The notes under the pieces are model-generated. The model worked only from the letters and a program-made list of their open reading frames with translations. It did no database searches and was not told where the DNA came from. A DNA stretch of 64,000 bases, taken from Streptomyces sp. NBC_01288 (lineage in GTDB: Bacteria; Actinomycetota; Actinomycetes; Streptomycetales; Streptomycetaceae). Positions 17,416-25,998 of the stretch are shown piece after piece (position 1 is the first letter of the stretch; the number at the start of each line of letters is the position of its first letter). The position numbers and the translations under genes were made by a program. Location: contig NZ_CP108427.1 of assembly GCF_035982055.1 (NCBI RefSeq), forward strand, positions 7,439,001 to 7,503,000. The letters are read 5' to 3'.

Positions 17416-17786
17416 GACATTGGTCCGAGGAAGACCCGTGGGAGGACGAAGACCCCGCGCTGCTCGTCCGCCCGTACACGGTCACCGGCGGCCGCACCCC
17501 GACCTTCCACTCCGGTATCGAACTGATCACCCTGATCAGCACCGTCCGGCCGCCGACCCGCGACCAGCGCCTCCAGCCGGAACAGAACCGGCTGCTCGCC
17601 CTGTGCCGTACGCCCACCGCGCTGGTGGAGGTCGCCGCCCGGCTCGATCAACCCGTCGCGGTCATAAGGGTGTTGCTCGATGACCTCCTGGACAACGAAC
17701 TCGTCTCCGTCTCTCCGCCCGCCGCGGCCGGTACCCCCGACGCCCGTTTCCTCCAGGCAGTGATCGATGGCATACGCAGAATCTGA
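17412..17786 (+). CDS. cvnC: DUF742-domain protein CvnC
   Basis: A 124-residue protein whose ATG at 17412 overlaps the cvnB stop by ATGA. Motifs typical of DUF742 are visible: ALLVRPYTVTGGRTPT near the start, LLALCRTPTALVEVAARLDQ in the middle, and VAVIRVLLDDLLDNELVSV, a winged-helix-like end. It is the third component of the conservon, presumed to be a cytoplasmic DNA-binding-like adaptor that associates with CvnA, CvnB and CvnD. The ORF continues 20 bp into cvnD. Confidence 0.93.
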   Translation: MRHWSEEDPWEDEDPALLVRPYTVTGGRTPTFHSGIELITLISTVRPPTRDQRLQPEQNRLLALCRTPTALVEVAARLDQPVAVIRVLLDDLLDNELVSVSPPAAAGTPDARFLQAVIDGIRRI

Positions 17787-18384
17787 CCGCCGCGCCACCA
17801 CCGTCGCGCCCAACGCCGCCACCGCCAAGATCCTGGTCGCGGGCGGCTTCGGAGTCGGCAAGACCACGCTCGTCGGCGCGATCAGCGAGACCACGCCCCT
17901 GCGCACCGAGGAACTCATCACCGAGGCCAGCGTCGGCGTGGACAACCTCGCCGGGGTGGAGCAGAAGACCACGACGACGGTCGCCATGGACTTCGGCCGG
18001 ATCACGCTCAGTTCGGCCCTCGTGGTCTACCTCTTCGGGGCGCCGGGGCAGGACCGGTTCTGGTTCATGTGGGACGACCTGTCCCGCGGCGCGCTCGGCG
18101 CGGTCGTCCTCGCCGACACCCGGCGTCTGGAGAACTGCTTCCCCTCCGTCGACTTCTTCGAGCACCGCGGCATCCCCTTCGCGGTGGGCGTCAACTGCTT
18201 CAACGGCGTCTGCGAGGAGGATCCCGAGGAGATCCGCGCCGCCCTCGACCTCGCCCCCGACATCCCCCTCGTCCTGTGCGACGCCCGCGACAAGGAGTCG
18301 GTGAAGTCGGTGCTGCTCGCGCTCCTCGAACACGTCATGCGGGGGCTGGCGGCGGAGGCGTCGGGCGACCGCCAGCCGGTGTAG
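17767..18384 (+). CDS. cvnD: Conservon Ras-like GTPase CvnD
   Basis: A 205-residue GTP-binding protein overlapping cvnC by 20 bp. The P-loop GGFGVGKTT is at about 26-34. A switch region (TTTTTVAMDFGRITL), the LFGAPGQDRFWFM motif (equivalent to DxxG), and a VGVNCFNG stretch near the NKxD position follow. This is the MglA-like GTPase of the conservon; together with CvnB it resembles a eukaryotic-type G-protein and activator pair, reporting from the CvnA sensor. Many conservons continue with a cytochrome P450 gene (cvnE), but here the next gene is convergent, so the system ends at cvnD. Confidence 0.93.
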   Translation: MAYAESDRRATTVAPNAATAKILVAGGFGVGKTTLVGAISETTPLRTEELITEASVGVDNLAGVEQKTTTTVAMDFGRITLSSALVVYLFGAPGQDRFWFMWDDLSRGALGAVVLADTRRLENCFPSVDFFEHRGIPFAVGVNCFNGVCEEDPEEIRAALDLAPDIPLVLCDARDKESVKSVLLALLEHVMRGLAAEASGDRQPV

Positions 18385-18408
18385 CCGCCCGATCGGTCCG
18401 TCGTACGG

Positions 18409-19068
18409 TCAGGAGGGCTTCGTCGCCGATACGGCCGTCGCGGTCAGCGTGCCGTCGCACTCCGCGAACTGCCCGTCGTCCAGGGCGACTTGGTGCGCCC
18501 CGGCACCCGGCAGCCCGATCACCATCGTCGGGTAGACCACGGGCGCCGAACCGGACTTGCAGTAGCCGTCCCCCTCGCCCTGCACCTGTACGAACGTCAG
18601 CTTCAGCCAGGCCTGAGCGCCCGGGGCGAGCTTCACGGGGGAGGCGGAGCCGACGGGGGTGACCTGGAGCGGGACGTTGAGCTCCGGGGAACCGTTCGCG
18701 GCACCGGCGACGGTGGGGTGCCCCTGGAGGACGCAGGCCTTGGCACCGGTGTTGGTGAACTGGACGATCGCGGCGCCGGTTCCGGTACCGGCGGGGCGGT
18801 TGGCGGCTTGGTAGGCGGTGGCCTTCAGGGCGGTCGCCGCACAGGGCTTCGCCGCGGTTCCGGTGGACCCGGACGAGCCCGTGGATCCAGATGTTCCAGT
18901 GGCCCCGGAGGAGGTGGGGGAGGCGGGGGAGGAGGCCGTCGTGGTCGGTGCGTCCGGCGACCCGGCGGACCCGCTCTCCGCGTCACCCGGCTGGCACGCC
19001 GTCATCACCATCGCCGCCGACAGCGCGGCCAGCGCCATCGTGGCCCTGCGGATGCTGCTCTTCTGCAT
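18409..19068 (-). CDS. DUF4232-domain lipoprotein
   Basis: A 219-residue protein from ATG 19068 with signal MQKSSIRRATMALAALSAAM and lipobox MTAC. A Ser/Thr/Gly-rich linker of about 45 residues leads to a single DUF4232 domain starting at about 75 (KPCAATALKATAY), with paired Cys (KPCAAT with KACVLQGHP; GYCKSGS with AECDGT) suggesting two disulfides. The DUF4232 Ig-like fold is frequent in actinobacterial surface lipoproteins with no assigned biochemical role. The gene is monocistronic and convergent with cvnD. Confidence 0.85.
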   Translation of the reverse strand: MQKSSIRRATMALAALSAAMVMTACQPGDAESGSAGSPDAPTTTASSPASPTSSGATGTSGSTGSSGSTGTAAKPCAATALKATAYQAANRPAGTGTGAAIVQFTNTGAKACVLQGHPTVAGAANGSPELNVPLQVTPVGSASPVKLAPGAQAWLKLTFVQVQGEGDGYCKSGSAPVVYPTMVIGLPGAGAHQVALDDGQFAECDGTLTATAVSATKPS

Positions 19069-19209
19069 GACGTCCCCCGAGTTCCGTTCGTGCGACCGGC
19101 CGTGCCGGTATTTCGCCGGGGGAGACAGTTCAGGCCGTACGCGCGGTTTCTCCTGTGTGTCCGCTGTGTCCGTACGGTGACGGGTTCAGAGCCGGATCAG
19201 GACGGACGG

Positions 19210-19701
19210 TCAGGAGGGGTCGGCCCGCGCCATGACCGCGCGGGCCGCGTCGAGGAACGCCAGCCGGTTGTCCTCCAGGTAGTCGCGCACGCTCTCGCCC
19301 TCGGGCAGGCCGTCCCACACGGTGCGGTTGAGGTCGAGGAAGTACCGGCGGGCCGCGTCGTGCACCGGGAGCGGGAACTGGATGCGGATCAGTCGTTCCA
19401 CGACCCAGAGCCGGTTCATGACGTCCTGGGTCGTGAGTTTCCACGGGGTCGTGTCGTCCCACTCCTCCGGCCGGCCGAAGGCCATGCGCTCTGCTTCCGC
19501 CGCGACCTCGACGAACCGCTCCAGCAGCGCGAGCCGCTCCGTGCGGCGGGTCTCCGCCAACTCCGTTCGATGCCGCTGCTGTTGGGCCCGCTCGGCCGAC
19601 CGCTGGGTGGTGAACTGGACGAGGAAGGACAGCACGCCGCCGAGCGCCACGCCGCCGAACGAAGTGAGGGACACCCAGACTTGACCGGACACGGCGGCCA
19701 T
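19210..19701 (-). CDS. Small membrane protein of unknown function
   Basis: A 163-residue protein; ATG 19701 (MAAVSGQVWVSLTSFGGVAL) is chosen over upstream in-frame starts because the membrane segment then begins the protein. One helix (about 10-30) is followed by a charged coiled-coil-like region (QRSAERAQQQRHRTELAETR) and a helical cytoplasmic domain with several Trp and Arg. No family is recognised. It lies 52 bp downstream of the dehydrogenase gene on the same strand and could be co-transcribed with it. Confidence 0.7.
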   Translation of the reverse strand: MAAVSGQVWVSLTSFGGVALGGVLSFLVQFTTQRSAERAQQQRHRTELAETRRTERLALLERFVEVAAEAERMAFGRPEEWDDTTPWKLTTQDVMNRLWVVERLIRIQFPLPVHDAARRYFLDLNRTVWDGLPEGESVRDYLEDNRLAFLDAARAVMARADPS

Positions 19702-19753
19702 CGTGCCATGTCCGGTGCCTCCAACGCCCGCCCCCCACCGGTTCGTTGGGATG

Positions 19754-20659
19754 TCAGCCGGCCGACTTCCCGTCCGCGTCCGCCTCGAAGCTGGCGAAAT
19801 AGGCCGCCGCCATGTCCTCGTCCCCGTGCCCCTGCGCCGCCGCCCGGGCGAACCGCTCCGCTCCCGCGGCCGCCACATCCAGCCGTACGCCGTTCGCCGC
19901 GCCCGCCTGCACGATCAGGCGGGCGTCCTTCTCCGCCGTGGTGACCGCGAAACTCGCCGGGGTCAGCTGGTCGTTGAGGATGGCGGCCGACTTGGCGTGC
20001 AGGTAGCCCATGTCGAGGGGGCCGCCGGCGATGAGGTCGAGGAAGCTCTGGGGGTTCACGTCCAGGGCCTTGGACAGGGCCAGGGCCTCGCCCGCCGCGT
20101 TCGTCACCGCCAGGACCCAGCTGTTGGCGACCAGCTTCAGCCGGGTCGCCGTGGCCGCCGCGCCCTCCTCGCCGACCCACATCGTGCGGGCACCGACCGC
20201 GTCGAAGACCGGGGTGACCGTCGCACGGCCGCTCTCCGGGCCCGCCGCCAGGACCGTCAGCTGACCGGCCTCGGCGGGCTGGCGGGTGCCGAGGACGGGG
20301 GCGTCGTAGAAGACGAGGTCGTGCCGGTTCGCGAACTCGGCCAGTTCGCCCACCGATTCGAGGCTCGACGTCGTCGACTGGATCCACGCGGCGCCGGGAC
20401 GCAGCACGGGCGCGGCCTCACGCATCACGTCGAGGACGGCGTCGCCGTCGTAGAGCATCGTGAGGATGACGTCCGCGTCACGTACGGCGTCCGCCACCGT
20501 GTCGCGGACGTGCGCGCCGTCGGCGGAGAGGGGTTCGGCCTTGGCGCGGGTGCGGTTCCAGGCGTGCACGGTGTGACCGGCGCGGGCGAGGTTACGGGCC
20601 ATCGCGGCGCCCATGATGCCGGTGCCCAGGACGCCTACGGTGAGCTTTTCGGTGGTCAT
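19754..20659 (-). CDS. NAD(P)-dependent dehydrogenase, 3-hydroxyisobutyrate dehydrogenase family
   Basis: A 301-residue protein from ATG 20659. The N-terminal Rossmann motif GVLGTGIMGAAMARNLARAG matches the beta-hydroxyacid dehydrogenase family, as do STTSSLESVGELAE (substrate loop) and DAPVLGTRQPAEAGQLTVLAAG. Catalytic Lys is expected in TRLKLVANSWV. The C-terminal half is the all-helical dimerisation domain. Family members oxidise 3-hydroxyisobutyrate or related acids, or reduce imines (imine reductases share this fold), so the substrate cannot be named. The upstream 290 bp is the repetitive tract at 20754-20965, with no promoter I can assign. Confidence 0.85.
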   Translation of the reverse strand: MTTEKLTVGVLGTGIMGAAMARNLARAGHTVHAWNRTRAKAEPLSADGAHVRDTVADAVRDADVILTMLYDGDAVLDVMREAAPVLRPGAAWIQSTTSSLESVGELAEFANRHDLVFYDAPVLGTRQPAEAGQLTVLAAGPESGRATVTPVFDAVGARTMWVGEEGAAATATRLKLVANSWVLAVTNAAGEALALSKALDVNPQSFLDLIAGGPLDMGYLHAKSAAILNDQLTPASFAVTTAEKDARLIVQAGAANGVRLDVAAAGAERFARAAAQGHGDEDMAAAYFASFEADADGKSAG

Positions 20660-20753
20660 GACTCGGCTTTCGTCCTCGACGGTGTTGTCGAGGACCAGCG
20701 TGCCAGGGCGGCACGCGCCCGGCCTCCCGGCGGGGCGCGCGCCGGTCCGTCGA

Positions 20754-20965
20754 CCCGTGATCGCGGACCCGTCGGGCCTGAGGCTGAGGGCCCGCCCCCC
20801 TGTGACCCCCCCCGTGACAGTTCCCTCCCGTGACCGCCGACCCGACGGCCCGGACCACCTTCCGTCGGCCCGTGACCGCAGGCCCGTCAGCCGGTGAACG
20901 GGGGTCCGTCAGTCCGTGGCCGCAGGCCGCTCGGCCCGTGATCGCGGACCCGTCAGCCCGTGACC
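20754..20965. repeat. Degenerate repeats built on CCCGTGAYCGCRGRCCCGTCAG
   Basis: The gap between the dehydrogenase start and the next minus-strand gene contains about six degenerate copies of CCCGTGAYCGCRG-RCCCGTC, for example near 20754, 20828, 20870 and 20936, about 35-70 bp apart. The first and last copies both read CCCGTGATCGCGGACCCGTC. Nothing coding is evident in 20660-20952. Confidence 0.5.
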
Positions 20966-22380
20966 GTGAACCAGGTCGAGCGCGACTTCTGCCACTCCTC
21001 GTGGGAGAGGTCCTTCGCCTCGGTGCCGTCGCCGTACAGGTCGGCCGCGCCGTCGTCGGTGATCAGTTGGGCGCGGGCGCCCGAGGTCGTCAGGTCAGGG
21101 ACGTCCACGACCGCCTCCCAGGCGCCGGGGTCGGTCGTCGGCAGGTCGCGCAGCTCGACCGGTCGGTCGGACGCGTTGCCGGTCCAGGAGTAGAGGGCGT
21201 ACGGGTCGGAGTTGTCGTCGGCGGCCCAGGAACCGGCGACGATCAGGTACTGGTTCGCCGCGTTCTTGCGGATGTCGCGTACCGAGAGGCCGCCGAGGTC
21301 CAGCTCGATCGGGGAACCGAAGGTCGCGGCGGTGCCGTTGGCGATCACCTTGTCGATGTTGGTGACCGGCACGAGCAGCGCCTTGCCGCCTTCCACCGCC
21401 GGAGCGAGCGGCGCGCGGAAACCGAGGTACGCCGTGGTCGTGGAGCCCGGCGCGAACTCCAGGCCCTCCACGTTGAACCCGTCGATCTCCTTGGGTACTT
21501 GACCGTCCGCGGTACCCGCCGCGAAGCCGTACCGGTTGCCGTTCGCCTTGTCCCACGCCACCAGGTCGTCGCGCAGCTTGCCGTACGAACTGCCGTAGGA
21601 GAGCGTCGTGTTGGCGCCCGTGCCGGTCACCTTCGTGGTGAAGACCGTGTTGCGGGCCGACTTGTACTCGCCGTCCTTGTTGTTGCCGAGCGAGCCGGTC
21701 CAGTAGATCGTGTCGCCGACGCGGGCCGCGCCCTCGATGTCGATCTCCTTGGAGACGTCGATGTCGTCGCTGAAGTCCCAGGTCTTCACGGGCGCACCGG
21801 AGGCCGAACGGTCGTACAGGCGAAGGACGTTGGACTCGTCGTCCGCTACGACGACATAGCCGCCGCCCACGTCGACCGCGGCGGAGGCGTCGCTGGAGCC
21901 GGTGAAGTAGCGGGTGTCGGCGGGCTGTTGGACGGCTGCGGAGGCCGCGTAGTGCAGGGTCTTCGTGGCTGTTTTGCCGCCGAGGCCCGTCACCTTCACC
22001 GTCAGGTCCGTGTAGCCCTGCGCGGCTGCCGCGACGGCGAGTTGGCGGGTCGCGCCGGTGCCCGTCACGGTCACCGCGCTCGTCGGCGCCACGGACGTCT
22101 TGCTGCTCTTGTTGACCGCGACCGTCAACGCGCCGACGTCCGCGCCGCTCTGAGCGACCGTCACCTGGACCGTCGGATCGCCGACCGCGCCCACCGCGCC
22201 CGAAAGGTACGTGGCCGAGAGGGAGATGGTCGGGGTGCCGTAACTCGCCGCGTGCGCCTGGCTGTTGCCGAGGCTCAGGGCGGCGAGGGCGAGGCAGGTG
22301 CCCGCCACGGCGACCGTCCTGCGCCCGCTGGAGAAAACTCCGTTGGAGAAAACTCCGTTGGAGATTGCGTAGTCCTGCAC
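20953..22380 (-). CDS. Secreted protein with probable beta-propeller domain, function unknown
   Basis: A 475-residue protein starting at GTG 22380 (VQDYAISNGVF); earlier in-frame ATGs overlap the MazG-like gene and precede no signal. A signal peptide (RRTVAVAGTCLALAALSLG to AHA-AS) is followed by a Ser/Thr/Val-rich Ig-like or cadherin-like domain (about 50-150). A C-terminal region of about 320 residues has repeated D-x-E/D loops (IDIEGAARVGDTIYWTGSLG, FNVEGLEFAPG) that look like a DUF3616-type or SdiA-like propeller. An extracellular role is likely. A 15-bp tandem duplication encodes NGVFS twice just before the signal core. No catalytic motif is seen. Confidence 0.75.
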   Translation of the reverse strand: MQDYAISNGVFSNGVFSSGRRTVAVAGTCLALAALSLGNSQAHAASYGTPTISLSATYLSGAVGAVGDPTVQVTVAQSGADVGALTVAVNKSSKTSVAPTSAVTVTGTGATRQLAVAAAAQGYTDLTVKVTGLGGKTATKTLHYAASAAVQQPADTRYFTGSSDASAAVDVGGGYVVVADDESNVLRLYDRSASGAPVKTWDFSDDIDVSKEIDIEGAARVGDTIYWTGSLGNNKDGEYKSARNTVFTTKVTGTGANTTLSYGSSYGKLRDDLVAWDKANGNRYGFAAGTADGQVPKEIDGFNVEGLEFAPGSTTTAYLGFRAPLAPAVEGGKALLVPVTNIDKVIANGTAATFGSPIELDLGGLSVRDIRKNAANQYLIVAGSWAADDNSDPYALYSWTGNASDRPVELRDLPTTDPGAWEAVVDVPDLTTSGARAQLITDDGAADLYGDGTEAKDLSHEEWQKSRSTWFTVTG

Positions 22381-22417
22381 GGGGACCCCTTCGTCGGCTC
22401 GGTGTCGACGAGAAGGT

Positions 22418-22810
22418 TCAGCGGACTTCACCAACTCCGCGGGGTGTGGGCAGGTCCTGGGGGTGAACAACTGCGGACGGGCCGAGGGAGCGTTCCATGA
22501 CGCGGGCCAGGTGGCGGGTGAAGACCTCCTGCGTGTCGGGGGTCAGTGTGCGCAACGCCACCAGCGCGGTGATCACGACGTCGCACAACTCGCCCTGCAC
22601 GTCGTCCCAGGTGTGGGTGACGCCCTTGCGCGGGTTCTGCCCGGTCGCCCCGATCACCGCCTCGGCGACCTCACCGACCTCCTCGGACAGCTTCAGCATG
22701 CGCAGGAGCATGCCCTCACGGCCGTCGAGGGGCTGTTCGGCCTCCAGCCAGGTCCACAAGTCGTCGATACCGGCCCAGAGGTCGGCGGACCGGTCGTTCT
22801 GCTCACTCAT
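22418..22810 (-). CDS. MazG-like nucleotide pyrophosphohydrolase family protein
   Basis: A 130-residue protein from ATG 22810. The MazG/all-alpha NTP-PPase metal motif is present as KLSEEVGEVAEAVIGATG followed by ELCDVVITALVAL, giving the EExxE and ExxD ligands. The rest is helical, so it is a single-domain protein like the short MazG-like enzymes that hydrolyse non-canonical or stress-related nucleotides to monophosphates. Its 3' end is 38 bp from the start of the downstream secreted-protein gene on the same strand, so the two may share a transcript. Confidence 0.85.
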   Translation of the reverse strand: MSEQNDRSADLWAGIDDLWTWLEAEQPLDGREGMLLRMLKLSEEVGEVAEAVIGATGQNPRKGVTHTWDDVQGELCDVVITALVALRTLTPDTQEVFTRHLARVMERSLGPSAVVHPQDLPTPRGVGEVR

Positions 22811-22869
22811 GAACCCAGCCTGCCATCACCGCCGCCCCCGTCCTCACCGGTGTCTGCTCGTACCCGCGC

Positions 22870-23415
<546 letters not shown>

Positions 23416-23522
23416 GGTGACTCCCTGAACAGGCGACGGGGACGGTCCCTCCACCGTCGCACCCCGGGCGTCGGGCGGGCGGGTTCGCGCGGCCGTTCGG
23501 GTGGCGGCCCCCGGGGAACGGT

Positions 23523-23864
23523 GTGAGTCTGACCGGCATGACGATTCAGCCAGCCAAACTCAGCGATCCGGCCGTCCGGGCGTTCGTCAGCGCCGTCAAC
23601 GCCCATGACCGGGACGCCTTCCTGGAGCTGCTCGCGCCGGGCGCGACGATGGCGGACGACGGTTCCGACCGCGATCTCGCCGAGTGGATCGACCGGGAGA
23701 TCTTCTCCTCGCACGGCCACATGGAGGTCGACCGCGAGTCCGACGGCGGGCGCGCCCTCGTCGCCCGCTACTCCAACGACGCGTGGGGCGAGATGCGCAC
23801 CCGGTGGAGTTTCACGGTCGGCGAGGACGGCAGGATCGCCCGCTTCGAGACGGGCCAGGCCTGA
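23523..23864 (+). CDS. SnoaL/NTF2-like small protein
   Basis: A 113-residue protein. GTG 23523 has GGGGAA 4 nt upstream; ATG 23538 (MTIQPAKLSD) is an equally plausible start and would give 108 residues. The sequence shows the NTF2-like cone fold: helix AVRAFVSAVNAHDRDAFLELLAPGATMADDG, the DREIF strand, and the closing sheet MRTRWSFTVGEDGRIARFETGQA. Such domains bind or isomerise small hydrophobic molecules or simply dimerise; no catalytic residue can be assigned. It is a single-gene unit facing the DoxX gene. Confidence 0.75.
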   Translation: MSLTGMTIQPAKLSDPAVRAFVSAVNAHDRDAFLELLAPGATMADDGSDRDLAEWIDREIFSSHGHMEVDRESDGGRALVARYSNDAWGEMRTRWSFTVGEDGRIARFETGQA

Positions 23865-23867
23865 CCG

Positions 23868-23919
23868 CCGTAGAAAGCCCCCGTAGAAGGCCTGCCGCAG
23901 AAAGCCGCCGTGGAAAGCC
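23868..23919. repeat. Four imperfect 12-bp repeats (CCGYRGAARGCC)
   Basis: CCGTAGAAAGCC (23868), CCGTAGAAGGCC (23881), CCGCAGAAAGCC (23895) and CCGTGGAAAGCC (23908) recur every 13-14 bp between the SnoaL-like stop and the MerR-type promoter. Confidence 0.6.
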
Positions 23920-23928
23920 GAAAAGCCC

Positions 23929-23959
23929 TTGCCTTGGAGTGTGCTCCAACTCCTAGTGT
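23929..23959 (+). promoter_or_regulatory. MerR-type promoter with 19-bp spacer and embedded operator; leaderless
   Basis: A -35 box TTGCCT (23929-23934) and -10 box TAGTGT (23954-23959) are separated by 19 bp, the hallmark of MerR-activated promoters. The spacer carries the perfect dyad TTGGAG-TGTG-CTCCAA (23934-23949). The -10 box ends 8 nt before the ATG at 23968, so the mRNA probably starts at or next to the start codon. Confidence 0.8.
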
Positions 23960-23967
23960 CCGCAGGC

Positions 23968-24963
23968 ATGGAGACGAAGTCGAACATCAGGACCCTCGGC
24001 CGCAGCGGTATCGACGTGAGCGCTCTCGGCTTCGGCTGCTGGGCGATCGGCGGGGAGTGGCAGGACGTGAGCGGGCAGCCGCTCGGCTGGGGCAAGGTCG
24101 ACGACGAGGAGTCCGTACGGGCGGTCCGGCGCGCCCTCGATCTGGGCGTCACGTTCTTCGACACCGCCGACACCTACGGCGCGGGGCACAGCGAACGCGT
24201 CCTCGGCCGCGCGCTGGGCAAGCGCCGGGACGACGTGGTCCTCGCCACCAAGTGGGGCAACGTCTTCGACGAGGAGACCCGCACCCTCACCGGTTCCGAC
24301 GACTCCCCGGAGTACGCCCGCCGCGCGCTCACCGCATCCCTGGAGCGCCTCGGCACCGACCACGTCGACCTGTACCAACTGCACCTGTCCGACGCGGACT
24401 TGGAGCACGCCGCCCAACTCCGGGACCAGTGCGAGGAGTTCGTGCGCGAGGGGCTGATCCGCGCCTACGCCTGGAGCACCGACGACCCCGCCCGTGCCGC
24501 CGTGTTCGCCGAGGGGGAGCACTGCGCGGCCGTACAGCACTCGGCGAACGTGTTGCAGGACGCGCCCGAAATGTTCGCCCTGTGCGAGGAGTTGGGCCTG
24601 GCCAGCATCAACCGCAGCCCCCTCGCGATGGGCCTGCTCACCGGAAAGCAGGCGTCGGGGCGGGCGTTGGAGGCGGGGGACATCCGCAACACGCCCCCGG
24701 CCTGGATGCAGGGCTTCAAGCAGGGGGACGGCGCCGACGAGAACTACGTCACCCGCGTCGAAGCCCTCCGCGAGATCCTCACCTCCGACGGCCGCACCCC
24801 GGCCCAGGGCGCCCTCGCCTGGCTCTGGGCCCGCAGCCCCCGCACCGTCCCGATCCCCGGCTTCCGCTCGGTCACCCAGGCCGAGCAGAACGCGGGCGCG
24901 ATCGCCAAGGGGCCGCTTACTGCTGGGCAGTTGGCGGAGGTCGACCGGGTGCTCGGGAGGTGA
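23968..24963 (+). CDS. Aldo/keto reductase
   Basis: A 331-residue protein from ATG 23968. Aldo/keto reductase motifs are in order: FDTADTYGAGHSERVLGRAL (Asp and Tyr), VVLATKWGN (Lys), VDLYQLHLSD (His), and a C-terminal PIPGFRSVTQAEQNAGA that grips the cofactor 2'-phosphate. It is a cytoplasmic NADPH-dependent (beta/alpha)8 reductase, similar to YajO/IolS-type members, and reduces reactive carbonyls. Its promoter is of MerR type, so it should respond to an inducer such as a thiol-reactive or redox signal. No merR gene is next to it, so the regulator is elsewhere. A strong terminator follows. Confidence 0.88.
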   Translation: METKSNIRTLGRSGIDVSALGFGCWAIGGEWQDVSGQPLGWGKVDDEESVRAVRRALDLGVTFFDTADTYGAGHSERVLGRALGKRRDDVVLATKWGNVFDEETRTLTGSDDSPEYARRALTASLERLGTDHVDLYQLHLSDADLEHAAQLRDQCEEFVREGLIRAYAWSTDDPARAAVFAEGEHCAAVQHSANVLQDAPEMFALCEELGLASINRSPLAMGLLTGKQASGRALEAGDIRNTPPAWMQGFKQGDGADENYVTRVEALREILTSDGRTPAQGALAWLWARSPRTVPIPGFRSVTQAEQNAGAIAKGPLTAGQLAEVDRVLGR

Positions 24964-25020
24964 GCGGCCCGACGGGACCGTGATGCTGTGGGCGGGTCCG
25001 GCGCGGCCGGGGCACCTCAT

Positions 25021-25064
25021 CCGAAAAAGTGTGACACTTCTGGCGAAAGTGTCACACTTTTCGG
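25021..25064. terminator. Bidirectional terminator between convergent genes
   Basis: An 18-bp stem (25021-25039 with 25047-25064, one bulged A) has a run of A on the left and TTTT on the right, so it works on both strands between the aldo/keto reductase and the ABC genes. Each arm is itself an 11-bp palindrome (AGTGTGACACT, AGTGTCACACT), so protein binding is also possible. Confidence 0.85.
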
Positions 25065-25136
25065 AAGTACCCAGCCGCCTCGGCCCGCTGATGGGCACGA
25101 CACCCCGGTTGCCGCGGGCCCGGCTCCCGGTTCGGC

Positions 25137-25898
25137 TCAGTGACCCTGATTGCCGTACTGCGCGTACTGCTCCTGGTCGCCGTAGGACTGGCCCTGGTGG
25201 GGTGCGAACTGGCCGCCGCCGCGGCCCTGTTCGGTGAGGGTGATCCGGCCGGCCTTGATGGTGGCCAGGCGGGGCGCGCGGCGGGCGATCGACGAGTCGT
25301 GGGTGACCATGATGAAGGTCAGCCCGTACTCGTGCCAGAGGCCTTCGAGCAGGCCCATGATGTCGTCGCGGGTGCCCTCGTCGAGGTTGCCGGTGGGCTC
25401 GTCGGCGAGGAGCACCTTCGGCTTCTTCACCAGCGCGCGGGCGATCGCGACGCGCTGCTGCTGGCCGCCGGAGAGTTCGGACGGGGCGTGCTTCAGTCGG
25501 TCGCCGAGAGCGACCGACGAGAGCGCCTCGGCGGCCCGCTCGCGGCGCTCGGCCGGCTTGACGCCGAGCGGCACCAGGGCAGTCTCGACGTTCTCCTGCG
25601 CGGTGAGCGTCGGGATGAGGTTGAAGGACTGGAAGATGATGCCGATCTTCTCGGCCCGCAGCCGGGTCAGCTTGGCCTCGCTGATGGTGGCGAGGTCGAC
25701 GCCGTCCAGCTCGACACTGCCCTCGGAGGGGCGGTCCAGGCCGCCGATCATCTGGAGCAGCGTCGACTTGCCGCCGCCGGTGGGGCCCTGGATGACGAGC
25801 TGGTCGCCGTCATCGATCGTGAGGTCGACGCCGCGCAGCGCCTCGACCGTCTCCTTGCCCCGCGAGTAGCGCTTGGTGACGCCGGTGAGCTTGTACAT
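25137..25898 (-). CDS. MacB-type ABC transporter ATP-binding protein
   Basis: A 253-residue ATPase from ATG 25898 (GGAG 5 nt upstream). Walker A is GPTGGGKST (about 38-46), Q-loop FQSFNLIP, signature LSGGQQQRV, Walker B VLLADEP and the TGNLD D-loop, and H-loop VTHD. These features place it in the LolD/MacB/FtsE-like clade that works with FtsX-fold permeases. The last 25 residues (after TEQGRGGGQ) are a Gln/Gly/Tyr-rich disordered tail. It pairs with the upstream permease gene across a 100-bp gap containing a hairpin. Confidence 0.92.
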   Translation of the reverse strand: MYKLTGVTKRYSRGKETVEALRGVDLTIDDGDQLVIQGPTGGGKSTLLQMIGGLDRPSEGSVELDGVDLATISEAKLTRLRAEKIGIIFQSFNLIPTLTAQENVETALVPLGVKPAERRERAAEALSSVALGDRLKHAPSELSGGQQQRVAIARALVKKPKVLLADEPTGNLDEGTRDDIMGLLEGLWHEYGLTFIMVTHDSSIARRAPRLATIKAGRITLTEQGRGGGQFAPHQGQSYGDQEQYAQYGNQGH

Positions 25899-25938
25899 GG
25901 GATCTCCGTCGTGAAGAACGTCTGTGAAGAAGAGGGGC

Positions 25939-25976
25939 GGGGCGCCGCCGCCCGGGGGGAACGGTGGCGGCGCCCC
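25939..25976 (-). promoter_or_regulatory. Intercistronic hairpin between ABC permease and ATPase genes
   Basis: GGGGCGCCGCC (25939-25949) pairs perfectly with GGCGGCGCCCC (25966-25976). It lies in the 100-bp gap of the permease-ATPase operon and could set relative expression by partial termination or mRNA protection. Confidence 0.55.
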
Positions 25977-25998
25977 GGTTCAAGGGGGTACGGCCGCG

